From NCBI GenBank assembly GCA_001275005.1, contig JWZX01000301.1:1-15472 (forward strand): a DNA stretch of 15,472 bases, read 5' to 3'. The stretch is from Chrysochromulina tobinii. Lineage: Eukaryota > Haptophyta > Prymnesiales > Chrysochromulinaceae. Position 1 is the first letter of the stretch. The number at the start of each line of letters is the position of its first letter. A program made the translations under genes and the position numbers. Below the pieces are notes generated by a model that was not told the origin of the DNA, did not search any database, and saw nothing but the letters and a program-made list of their open reading frames with translations. Positions 6,533 through 14,778 of this stretch are shown in pieces.

Positions 6533-9358
6533 ATGCCGCCAACACTGGCGTCCCCCCCTTGGTCGCCCAGGTCCGTCAACAGCATCGGCATCGACATACG
6601 CTCACCAAGAGCAAGCAGCGAACTGTTAGAGAGCGTCGGACGAGGGCGGACCCAATCGTTGGACATGTCCAATGGACGGCGCCGGAGCTCCGGTGACTCC
6701 TTCATGAGTCCACAGGCCAGCTTAGACTCGCTGAATCGCTCCAAAGAGCTGCTACAGCAATCGTCGACCGAGTCGATCAGATTTCTCTATCGGCACGACT
6801 CGTTTGTGCAGGAGGTTCAGGAAGAACGGGAGCGAGTGTTAAAGGAGGCCCGACTGCTGCAGGATAAGCAGGATGAGGTCGAGCAGTCACTTAGACGCCA
6901 TCTCATACTCAAGCGGCACTTCGGCAGGTTCAGGCACTACTACTCCAAGACGAATAGTCTGCTTATGGCCTGCAACGTGTTCCTCAACAAGACAATTGCG
7001 CTAGGGTGGCAACATTTTCAGACCTGGACGGTCGTCCTGAAGAAGGACAACCAGCTCAAGCGGCGAGCGTTGGCTGCACTGGTGAGCGGCAACTTCAGGA
7101 AAGCTTGGAGCACCTGGAGAGCTGCGGCCGCCGCCTTGGCAGTATCCTCGCGGCGCAGGCGAGTAGCTATTCAAGAGTGGGCGGGTGCAGGCCGACGTGC
7201 AGCCTGGCTGACCTGGCAAGAGGCGACAGTGGAGTGGAAGATGCTCATGCGCGCTGCTCTGGCCTTCATCACACCAGCTATGCGCAGAGGGCTTCTCGCG
7301 TGGACGAGGGCCGTCAAGGAGAAGGCAGAAAAGCTCATGAAGCTGCAGAGCGCAGCCGCGTCAATGCTGGACTTCGATCTACGACGAGCCCTCAACTCCT
7401 GGGTCGAGCAAGCGCGTGCAGAAGTGGAGAAGGCCCGTCGCATGCGAGCAGCCGCTCTAGAGATCCTCGGCGGCAAGCAGCGAGCTGCATGGAGAAGCTG
7501 GAAAGAGCTTGTTGACGAGCGTCGCAAGCTGCGCCACGCTGCCAAGGGCCTCACATCGCCGGGGTTGCGCCGAGCCATGACGACATGGATCGAGATGGCT
7601 ATCGCATCGAAGAGCAACAGAGATATGCTCCGCCGAGGCATGAGCAGCATGCGCAACATCCCCGTACGCAAAGCGTACAACTCGTGGCATGCCCAGACCC
7701 AGCAGCTCATTCACATGCGCAGGGCGTTCAAGGCCATCGTGCATCGGGGGAAGCGTCTGGCGATGAACGTATGGCTCGAGACGGTGGCGCATGACAACGA
7801 GAGCCTTGCCATCCGCAAACGCGCGCTGTCCTCGATCAAAAACAAGCCGCTGCGCCAGGCTTTCAACGGCTGGCACGAGCTAGCCAGTGGGCGCTCAGAG
7901 ACCCTGCGCAAGATGCGCATGGTGATCTCTTCCATGCGCAACAAGGGCCTTCGAGCGGCGATGAACGCTTGGGTAGAGCAAGCTACCGAGCGCTCAGAAG
8001 CACTGCGCAAGATGCGCAAAGCGTCGGCCTCCATGCGCAACTCGGGTCTAGCAGCGGCGATGAATTCATGGGTGGAGCAGGCCACCCACCAGGCCAACGT
8101 CCAGCGCAAGATGAAGGATGCTCTGAGCCAGATCAGGGGAGGCAAGCGCCGTGCCGCGTGGGCGACATGGCTGGAACTTGCCGACGAGCGTCGCAAGCTG
8201 CGCCACGCTGCCAAGGGCCTCACATCGCCGGGGTTGCGCCGAGCCATGACGACATGGATCGAGATGGCTATCGCATCGAAGACTAACAGAGATATGCTCC
8301 GCCGATGCATGAACAGCATGCGCAACGTCCCCGTACGTAAAGCGTACAACACGTTGCGCGCCATGTGGGAGCAGCTCTGTTGGATGCGCAAGGCGTTCGC
8401 ATCGATGATCTACGCGCAGGCACGTCGGGGGCTGAACGCTTGGATGGCCAGGCATCTGGCCCTCCGCAATGCCACGCGTGAAAGCCGCAAACTTGCTATT
8501 TTTGCTGCCCGGCTGCTGAAGGGAGGCAAGGTTAAGTACGGCTTCGACGTGTGGCGCCAGGTCTGCCGACGGGAGCGGGAGGATTCTGAAGCCAAGCGCA
8601 TTTTCAGAATGATCTTCCGGTCGAAGATGCTCAAGTTCTTGTACAGGTGGATCCGCAACGGGAGCAACTGGAAGATTGACCTCGTCTGCTCGAGGCTCGC
8701 GCAGACGGAGGCGGATCTGCACGAGGTGAGGCGAGCAGCGAAGGTGATGGAGGCCGAAGCAATCGAGCTCCGTCGAATGCTCGGAGACCACAACGAGGAG
8801 CGAAAGTCGAACCTGCGGCTCGAGGCGGAGGCGAATCACCTTCGCAGCTCGCTGGCGGAGACGCGGGCGCTCAACAAGCAGCTCGAAGAGCGCGCCAGCC
8901 ACTTTGACACACAGTATCGGCGCCTTTGGCGTGCCACGCACGACCCTACGTATATCAGTTCCATCCAAGAGGAGAAGAGGCTCCACACGTATACCCCAGG
9001 CAGCAGGTCCCGAGTGGACGAGATGCAGCACCGGAGAGAGCAAGAGGATGCGGCGCTCGCCGACCATGAGCCGAAGAGCGATGACTTTCTGAACATCAAG
9101 CAAATCCCGGGCGAGCCTGCTCTTCGGTGCTCTCGATCGAGCGTGATGGCGGTCTCTACCTTCTCGTCGCGCCAAATGCGTTCGCCCTCAGCCTCACCAA
9201 TCCGCGCACGCTCACCAGGATTGAACGGAGAGCTCCAGCGCTTCAGCGAGCTACGGCAGTGGCGCGAGGCGCAGCTGACGCCCAGCGCGCACTCCCCAGC
9301 GCTCGTGTCTACGAGCGTCGGGGGCACTGTGTCGTCGGGTCGAATTCGGAGTAGGTGA
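6533..9358 (+). CDS. Sfi1-like tryptophan-repeat protein, 941 residues
   Basis: A single uninterrupted frame. Residues 1-75 are Ser/Pro-rich, followed by a charged helix at about 80-125. At least 13 helical repeats at about 155-680 share the pattern A..........(A/R)(A/M/F)N.W.E.A, for example AMTTWIEMA, AFNGWHELA and AMNAWVEQA. Spacing between the tryptophans is 33 or 29 residues. This resembles Sfi1 repeats, which bind centrin in centrosomes and basal bodies. A coiled coil follows at about 722-803, and the tail from about 860 is rich in Ser-Pro. A centrosomal or flagellar-root role is inference; other W-repeat scaffolds remain possible. The stop lies within AG|GTGAGATG, which could instead be a splice donor to an unseen 3' exon. 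Confidence 0.75.
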   Translation: MPPTLASPPWSPRSVNSIGIDIRSPRASSELLESVGRGRTQSLDMSNGRRRSSGDSFMSPQASLDSLNRSKELLQQSSTESIRFLYRHDSFVQEVQEERERVLKEARLLQDKQDEVEQSLRRHLILKRHFGRFRHYYSKTNSLLMACNVFLNKTIALGWQHFQTWTVVLKKDNQLKRRALAALVSGNFRKAWSTWRAAAAALAVSSRRRRVAIQEWAGAGRRAAWLTWQEATVEWKMLMRAALAFITPAMRRGLLAWTRAVKEKAEKLMKLQSAAASMLDFDLRRALNSWVEQARAEVEKARRMRAAALEILGGKQRAAWRSWKELVDERRKLRHAAKGLTSPGLRRAMTTWIEMAIASKSNRDMLRRGMSSMRNIPVRKAYNSWHAQTQQLIHMRRAFKAIVHRGKRLAMNVWLETVAHDNESLAIRKRALSSIKNKPLRQAFNGWHELASGRSETLRKMRMVISSMRNKGLRAAMNAWVEQATERSEALRKMRKASASMRNSGLAAAMNSWVEQATHQANVQRKMKDALSQIRGGKRRAAWATWLELADERRKLRHAAKGLTSPGLRRAMTTWIEMAIASKTNRDMLRRCMNSMRNVPVRKAYNTLRAMWEQLCWMRKAFASMIYAQARRGLNAWMARHLALRNATRESRKLAIFAARLLKGGKVKYGFDVWRQVCRREREDSEAKRIFRMIFRSKMLKFLYRWIRNGSNWKIDLVCSRLAQTEADLHEVRRAAKVMEAEAIELRRMLGDHNEERKSNLRLEAEANHLRSSLAETRALNKQLEERASHFDTQYRRLWRATHDPTYISSIQEEKRLHTYTPGSRSRVDEMQHRREQEDAALADHEPKSDDFLNIKQIPGEPALRCSRSSVMAVSTFSSRQMRSPSASPIRARSPGLNGELQRFSELRQWREAQLTPSAHSPALVSTSVGGTVSSGRIRSR
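7514..8359 (+). repeat. Near-identical internal duplication within the W-repeat gene
   Basis: 7514-7690 and 8183-8359 (offset 669 nt, 223 codons) are identical over the first 100 nt, and differ at only about eight positions over the remaining 77 nt. Synonymous sites are conserved too, so this is recent duplication or gene conversion instead of selection on protein alone. Confidence 0.9.
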
Positions 9359-9952
9359 GATGTGCCGACGTGTTGGACATTGCCGGCTGCGAGTCCACCA
9401 TGGTGCATGGATGTACAATGTGAAGAACACGTTCGACGTGCGGTGACAGGCGCTGCGCCGGGCTGCGCACGTAGAGCCAGCGCCTCAGGTACAGCTGAAT
9501 CGTGCATGTGTTTGTGTGAGCGCGTGTGCGGGTGAGTGTCCTCTCCGGTGCTGCCGCGGAGCTCGTCGAGCCGGAGCAACGAGGGCTCTCAGTTTTGCGC
9601 GCACGTGTCTCTACGGTCTTACTGTAACGTGTACATGTAAAGTTGTAAGCGTGTATGTATCGTGTGCTTGCGCCCGGTCGGCGTCGTCTGCCCGGGCCGC
9701 GGGGCGGATCGGGCATCGCCTATCCGGCGTGCCACTGCCAGGTGCCAGCGAGCGAGCGTCTCGGACTTTCGAGGATGTTCCATCTCGGATGGCGGGTGCT
9801 GCCTTATCCGATTCTGATTTCTCTGTAATTTTTCAAATGTCTCAGAGGCTCCTCGCGGTCTCTCCGGTCCCGCCGCGCCGCCCGCTCTGCGCTCTCCGCG
9901 CGGCGTTGGCCGTTGCGTCCTCGCACACATCGCATCGCTCGCCAGCATTGAG
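9359..9952. other. Intergenic between convergent genes
   Basis: About 594 nt shared as 3' region by the W-repeat and coiled-coil genes. A GT-rich tract lies at 9501-9538 and an A/T-rich patch at about 9805-9840. No coding frame with a credible start was found. Confidence 0.5.
9623..9648 (+). terminator. Candidate polyadenylation region (three TGTAA)
   Basis: TGTAA occurs at 9623-9627, 9636-9640 and 9644-9648, about 270-290 nt past the W-repeat stop. TGTAA is the poly(A) signal of green algae such as Chlamydomonas. Its use in this organism is not known. Confidence 0.3.
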
Positions 9953-10996
9953 TCATGACGCCGCCGCATCCAATGAGCCGAGCTCCTCGAGCATCTGTTG
10001 GATGCCCTTCATCTGGGCACCAAGGGCGACCGTCTTCTGCAACTGCGCGCGCCGCTGCTCGAGTGCATCCTCAAGCGTGCGCACGCGTGCTTCCCGCTCC
10101 GCTAGCGCCGCGACATGCGCCTCGTGCTCGGCCTGAGCGTCGGCCTTGGCTCTGGCCTGCGCCTCTTTGAGCACTGCTAATTGGTCCGCCGCACGCGCGA
10201 GCGCGCCGCGCAGCTCTTCCTCGGCGGCCACCCGCTCCCGTAGAACCGCCTCTTTGCTTCGCAGCGCCACGCGCATTTCGTCAAGCGCCTTGGCCTGTTC
10301 CTCGCACTGGAGGCGCAGCGCATCGTGCGCGTGCTGCACGCGATCGGCGCGCTCCTCGGCGTGCCGCGCGCGCTCGCCCGCCTCGCGCAGCCTCGCATCC
10401 AAGCGCACCGCCGCCTCCGCCGCGTGCCCCTCCGCCTGCGCCGCCTGCGCACGCAGCTTGCTTAGCTCGGCCGAGTGGCGCTCCTCGGCAGCGTTGAAGG
10501 CCGCCGCGGCGCGCTCGTTGGCGGCTCGGCCTCGCTCAGCCTCGATGAGCCGCTCGTTGAGCGCGGCCTCTCGCGTCGCCGCCGCTGCCACGTGCTCCTC
10601 CTGCTCTCTGTGCGACCGAGCGATCAGCATGAGCTGCTCCTTGACCTTCTTGAGCTCCGTGTGCCATGCCTCCGCGCGCGCCTCGACGGAACGATACTGC
10701 TCGAGCTGCGCCGCCGACGCTTCTGCCGCGTGCTTCGCCATGTCGAGCTTTCGCTCCAGCCACTCGCACCGCTCCGAGGCCTCTCCTGCCAGCCGCTCGG
10801 CGCGCCGCTGCTTGGCGGAGGCGTGCTCGGCCTCGCGCGTCGCTCGGCCAAGAGCAGCCTCCTGCTCCTGCAGCCTACCCTCCATGCACGCCACGGTGGC
10901 GCGTAGTGGCGCGAGCACCTCGGCTCGCCAAAGCATGTCATCCGCACCCGCTTCACGCGCTGCTTCCGTCATTTCGACACCTACCGGTATCGGCAT
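9953..10996 (-). CDS. Alanine-rich coiled-coil protein, 347 residues
   Basis: I do not recognise the family. Residues from about 25 to 335 form a nearly unbroken heptad pattern rich in Ala, Glu and Arg with no Pro, consistent with a long coiled-coil rod. The last part, LGAQMKGIQQMLEEL, is less alanine-biased. No signal peptide or membrane segment is seen. The ATG at 10996 is used; a second ATG eight codons later (MTEAAREAG) is equally possible. Only 81 nt separate it from the BioA stop upstream. It converges on the W-repeat gene. The opposite-strand frame is an Ala/Ser/Arg-rich shadow. A structural or tethering role is a guess. Confidence 0.7.
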   Translation of the reverse strand: MPIPVGVEMTEAAREAGADDMLWRAEVLAPLRATVACMEGRLQEQEAALGRATREAEHASAKQRRAERLAGEASERCEWLERKLDMAKHAAEASAAQLEQYRSVEARAEAWHTELKKVKEQLMLIARSHREQEEHVAAAATREAALNERLIEAERGRAANERAAAAFNAAEERHSAELSKLRAQAAQAEGHAAEAAVRLDARLREAGERARHAEERADRVQHAHDALRLQCEEQAKALDEMRVALRSKEAVLRERVAAEEELRGALARAADQLAVLKEAQARAKADAQAEHEAHVAALAEREARVRTLEDALEQRRAQLQKTVALGAQMKGIQQMLEELGSLDAAAS

Positions 10997-11077
10997 CCGG
11001 ATATGAATTCACTCCTGGTGCATGGGAGCATGGGTCCCGCCTCTCTACTACAAAAGATGACACGACAGCGCTTCCCT

Positions 11078-12977
11078 CTACTCGCCCGGCTTGCGCTGCG
11101 CGTCGCGCCACACGTCTGACTCGAGGCGCTGTCCCGAGCCGATCTGAGCACTCTCAGTCGCTTCGACGACGGCGCGCATGCCGTCGGTTACACGGCGCAG
11201 CTCAGCGGCGGTCATGATGAAGGGGGGCATGGTGTAGAGCAGACGCCCAAAGGGTCTAAGCCACACGCCTCTCTCAACGAGCATCGCGCTCACGGTAGGC
11301 ATGTGGATGGGCTCCTTCATCTCCACCACCCCAATGGCGCCCAGCACGCGCACGTCCTTGACAGCCGACGAGGCGGCCAGCGGGCGCAGCTCAGCCTCGA
11401 GCTGCGCCGAGATTGCACGCACACGCGCCTGCCAGGGGGTTGCGAGCAGCAGCTGCACGGATGCATGCGCCACCGCGCATGCCAGAGGGTTGGCCATGAA
11501 GGTGGGGCCGTGCATCAACGGCACCGGCCGCACGGCACCGCGCCCGCCCGAGGCTCCTTCGGCGACGGCATCGGTGGCGAGGGTCGCACCCATTGTGAGG
11601 TATCCTCCGGTGAGAGCTTTGCCGAGGCAGAGGATATCCGGTGCGATCCCCGCGTGGTCGCAGGCGAACAGCGCGCCAGTCCTTCCAAAGCCGGTGGCGA
11701 TCTCGTCCAAGATGAGGAGCACGCCTGATGAAGGAGGCAATCAGGGAGGCGATTAGAGAGGCAATCAGGTGGCGATCTCGTCCAAGATGAGGAGCTCGCC
11801 TGATGAGGGAGGCCATCAGACGGTCGCACAGGTCAGGCCTGATGAGGGAGGCCATCAGACGGTCGCACAGGTCAGGCCTGATGAGGGAGGCCATCAGACG
11901 GTCGCACAGGTCACAGCACAATCTCAAAATCTCAATCTCTCAAAATCTCAAAAGCCACCAGAGCCGGGCATACGAGGCACGCGGAGGCCCTCAAATGCCA
12001 GCAGAGGTCACACGAGGCAAGCACAAGCAGCGTTCGGAGCCGCTTCCATATTAGGCAAGCACAAGCAGCGTTCGGAGCCGCCTACCGTGCTGATTGCAGA
12101 GCTCTCGCACGCGCCGCAAATAGTCTGCCGAGTAGAAATGCATGCCGCCCGCGCCCTGCACGATCGGCTCGAGGATCACCGCCGCGAGCTCGTGCTCGTG
12201 CTCGCGCAGCATCGTCGCAAACTCCTCGACGTCCTTCTCAGCACAAGGCTGCCCGAAGAGCGGAGCTGGGCGCGGCGCGAAGAGATGCTTCGCGAGCACG
12301 CCGCCAAACATCTCGGCATGCATGCCATTGACCGGGTCGCACACGGCCATCGCACCGAACGTGTCGCCGTGGTAGCCGCCGCGCACTGTCAGCAGGCGCG
12401 AGCGCCCCTCGATGCCGCGCGCGCGCCAGTACTGTAGCGCCATCTTGATCGCGACCTCGACGGCGATCGAGCCGGAGTCGCAAAGGAACACGCGCTGCAG
12501 CGGCTCGGGCGTGACCTGGACGAGCAGTTCGGCGAGCCGTACAGCCGGCCGGTGAGTCAGCCCACCGAACATGACGTGCGCCATCGAGCCCAGCTGCTGC
12601 GACGCGGCCTCGTCCAGCTCAGGCACCGCGTAACCGTGCACGGCAGCCCACCATGAGGACATTCCGTCGATGAGCTCGCGGCCGTCCTCGAGGGTGAGCG
12701 TCACACCTGAGGCGTGCGATACCGCGAGGCACGGCACGGGCTGCGTCGCGCTGGTGTACGGGTGCCACAGCCGCCGTACATCGGCTGCAAGCAGTCTTTC
12801 GGTCGCGAGCGAGTTGTCGCGGTCAGCGTTGGCGCCGGCGGTCGCGTCGATGCGAGCGTTGAGGTACGGACACGACCGGCTGCGGTCGGCCTGCGTGCTC
12901 AGTGTTCGGCGCGTACTGCAGCAGGGCGGTGGCCGTGCCAGCCAGCGCGCAGTCTGACGGAAAAGGTTGCGACGCAT
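11078..12977 (-). CDS. bioA: Adenosylmethionine-8-amino-7-oxononanoate aminotransferase (DAPA synthase), mitochondrial
   Basis: PLP enzyme of biotin synthesis that makes 7,8-diaminopelargonate from KAPA using S-adenosylmethionine. Exons 12977-12086 and 11724-11078 give 512 residues. Residues 1-30 ([14 protein letters not shown], then STRRTLST) look like a mitochondrial presequence. The enzyme follows the E. coli BioA order: WHPYTS (71-76), [13 protein letters not shown] (104-116), [18 protein letters not shown] (167-184), [10 protein letters not shown] (201-210), [12 protein letters not shown] (268-279), [12 protein letters not shown] (303-314) with PLP-contacting Asp304, LGKALTGG with Lys333, and [12 protein letters not shown] with the substrate-binding Arg. 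Plants and many fungi carry a BioD-BioA fusion; no BioD part is present. ATG 12977 is the first ATG in the frame. Identity is very secure. Confidence 0.95.
11693..11806 (-). repeat. 39-nt copy of the bioA exon 2 edge inside the intron
   Basis: 11693-11731 (the real acceptor plus exon start) and 11768-11806 (inside the intron) match with one difference. The intronic copy reads [11 protein letters not shown] and then a stop, against [11 protein letters not shown] in the gene. The 36 nt between them are CTGATTGCCTCC-type filler. Confidence 0.95.
11801..11914 (-). repeat. Three 39-nt tandem units in the bioA intron
   Basis: Units start at 11801, 11840 and 11879 on the plus strand with TGATGAGGGAGGCCATCAGA. 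Each ends, on the sense strand, with CTCATCAG, repeating the acceptor context of exon 2. Confidence 0.95.
12015..12081 (-). repeat. 29-nt direct repeat at the bioA donor side
   Basis: 12015-12043 and 12053-12081 are identical (AGGCAAGCAC...GAGCCGC on plus), separated by 9 nt. The second copy sits just inside the intron, 4 nt from the donor. Confidence 0.95.
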
Positions 12978-13184
12978 GAAGGAACTCCTCGTGAACGTTA
13001 CTGCTGCTGCTGTGAAACACAAACGGTAACAGGACTACACAATCGGTGGTAGATATGGCGAGGGCAACCACCTCACCACTTGTAACACGACAGACGCGAC
13101 AACCGGTGCACTCGTGTACAATCACACCCCCTGGAGAAACTGACTTTCGTCGCCTCCTCCGCTCCCTCTCCCTTTCGTTCGGCT

Positions 13185-14444
13185 TTACGGGTTCGGGTGT
13201 CCCCTCGTGCGTCGTGGCGGCTTCTGTCGTGTGGTCGGTCGATTTTTGGGAGGATCTGGAATCGAATGAATCGCTGCACCGAGCGCGGCGTCGAAGTGAT
13301 CGAATGCAAATCGGATGATAGCTTGGCGCCGCCGATCCTTGAACGTCGGGCGGCTGCATCCGGTCTCCAGAGCCCCCGCGTCGCACATATCAAAACTCTT
13401 CGTCGTCCAGTGGCCCCCGTAGCGGCACAGTGCGCCACCCTTTTTTCGTTTCATTGCGAAGAAGAGCGGCACGCCGCCCACCGGCTGCGCATACTGCGCA
13501 GGGTCGATCTTCGACGCCTGGCTTAGTCGCGGTTTTCCCTCGCCAAGCCACCACTCGAAGGGCGCCGTCATGTCACTCGGCAAGTCGTTCCACTCGCCAG
13601 CCCCCACATTGAAGGTGAGATGAGAGACCACGCCATCCCTGGTGGAGACGACTGGTACGCCGAATTTCGCTGAGAGTCCCGGGAGCGTACCACGAGCCAC
13701 CGCCTCGTTGAGCTGTTCACGCGTGCGTCCAGCCGACTTTGGGATGGTGCTGGTTTCGAGCTGCTCTTCCGCAGAGCGCGAATCTCCTTCGCCAGGTTGC
13801 TGCAACGTGGCTGGTGTCGGCGCCGAGGCGGGCGTGGATGCAGCATCGGCAGCTGAGACTGCATCAGAGGAAGAGGGTCGCCCTGCAGACGAGGAGACGG
13901 TCGCACGCAGCGGCGGAACGCGCGCGCCCGCGTCTCGAGGAAGCACGCACGCGCGCACCAACGGGCGAGTCTCCTTTCCAAGCCCAGCCCCTAGGCCGAG
14001 AATGGACTTCTCCAGGAGGCTATCTTCTCCGGGGACGTAGATCTGCAGCAAGCCGAGGGATGTGTGCCCGACGACGGGGCAATACTCATTCCAGCGATTC
14101 CCAGCGTCGTCACGACGCGCGATCAGCACTTCGCACTCTCCCACCTGGTAGTCGCGAATGCTCGACTGGGTGGCAGGCGGCTCACGGCGCGGGCGCTTTG
14201 ACATGGACTGTGCATCCACGTCGGAGGCGGTGGTCACCAGCGGCGCAGAGACAGCGACTGCTTCTCCAATCACAACCATCCCAACCGCTGGTACAGCTGG
14301 CTTTGCAATTAGCTGGTTGACCTGCTCAATCATCGCAGCGATGCACGCCAGCGCCTCATCGTCGCCCGCGTATGTGTTGGCAAGCACTTCGAGCGAGCTG
14401 ACAGCCGCGATCTTGGCCGCTCGGCGAAGCGAGTCGCGGTCCAT
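13185..14444 (-). CDS. Hypothetical protein, 419 residues
   Basis: I do not recognise the family. Residues 1-50 look helical. KRPRRE at 83-88 resembles a nuclear localisation signal. A first compact part, at about 98-170, contains CEVLIARRD, WNEYCPVVGHTSLGLLQIYV and RACVLPR. A Ser/Ala/Pro-rich linker covers about 180-240. The C-terminal part, at about 240-395, contains FNVGAGEWNDLP, FEWWLGEGKP, VPLFFAMKRKKGG, RYGGHW and IIRFAFDHFDAAL. It ends in a basic, Pro-rich tail. The aromatic and glycine spacing suggests a folded domain. ATG 14444 lies 27 nt after the start of a TATA box, so transcription could begin at or past it; the next ATG is codon 38. Confidence 0.6.
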   Translation of the reverse strand: MDRDSLRRAAKIAAVSSLEVLANTYAGDDEALACIAAMIEQVNQLIAKPAVPAVGMVVIGEAVAVSAPLVTTASDVDAQSMSKRPRREPPATQSSIRDYQVGECEVLIARRDDAGNRWNEYCPVVGHTSLGLLQIYVPGEDSLLEKSILGLGAGLGKETRPLVRACVLPRDAGARVPPLRATVSSSAGRPSSSDAVSAADAASTPASAPTPATLQQPGEGDSRSAEEQLETSTIPKSAGRTREQLNEAVARGTLPGLSAKFGVPVVSTRDGVVSHLTFNVGAGEWNDLPSDMTAPFEWWLGEGKPRLSQASKIDPAQYAQPVGGVPLFFAMKRKKGGALCRYGGHWTTKSFDMCDAGALETGCSRPTFKDRRRQAIIRFAFDHFDAALGAAIHSIPDPPKNRPTTRQKPPRRTRGHPNP

Positions 14445-14463
14445 GCCGCGCGGGGGGCGTCCG

Positions 14464-14471
14464 TATTTATA
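14464..14471 (-). promoter_or_regulatory. TATA box (TATAAATA)
   Basis: Perfect TATAAATA on the minus strand, 27 nt from its first T to the ATG of the hypothetical gene, within an otherwise GC-rich flank. The distance implies a very short 5' UTR or a downstream start codon. Confidence 0.6.
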
Positions 14472-14778
14472 ATGTTTACCGGTACCAAGTCTTCTCTGTG
14501 CATCACACTTGTTAGGGATGTTAAGTAATAATCAGCCCCGAGAGCTGGCCTTGTGAGGCCGAGCTCTGAGTCCCTGTGAGTGTGAGGCGCCGAGAGACGG
14601 CGGTTAGGACGGAGGTTAAGGTGGTCGGGCGGTGTCGTGCGGTCACTGGTTTGAATCCCCCCATGGGTGGGTGGGTGGTTGTTTGTGGGCAGCTGGTGTA
14701 GTCCAAGCCTGCCATTTGAAGACGAGGTTAAGACGAGGTGCCGCAGTTGCCCTCGTGCTGGTAAGGGTGCTGCTCCTC
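14472..14778. other. Non-coding stretch upstream of the hypothetical gene
   Basis: About 300 nt between the TATA box and the minisatellite. No gene with a credible start was found. It contains the tRNA-like block and a GGGTGGGTGGGTGG tract at about 14665-14680. Confidence 0.5.
14616..14658 (+). other. tRNA-like relic (A-box-like and B-box sequences)
   Basis: GGTTTGAATCC at 14648-14658 is a near-perfect RNA polymerase III B box. Before it, ACTGG would be the 5' side of a T stem, but the 3' side is CCCCC and does not pair. GGTTAAGGTGG about 30 nt upstream is weakly A-box-like. No acceptor stem or anticodon arm can be built, so this is a relic or SINE fragment at best. Confidence 0.3.

Larger units (their letters stand above)
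11725..12085 (-). other. bioA intron (361 nt), GT-AG, repeat-built
   Basis: Donor CAGCACG|GTAGGC at 12085 and acceptor CTTCATCAG ending at 11725 join phase-1 ends to give ...[20 protein letters not shown]..., exactly the BioA sequence expected. Three sets of tandem repeats fill it, and several CATCAG sites could act as acceptors. Confidence 0.9.

Noticed and set aside
10146-11006. 286-residue plus-strand open frame
   Set aside because: It is antisense to the coiled-coil gene; the Ala/Ser/Arg composition is what the reverse strand of such a gene gives.
11803-12054. Plus-strand frame with 13-residue repeats ([13 protein letters not shown])
   Set aside because: It is the antisense translation of the 39-nt repeats inside the bioA intron.
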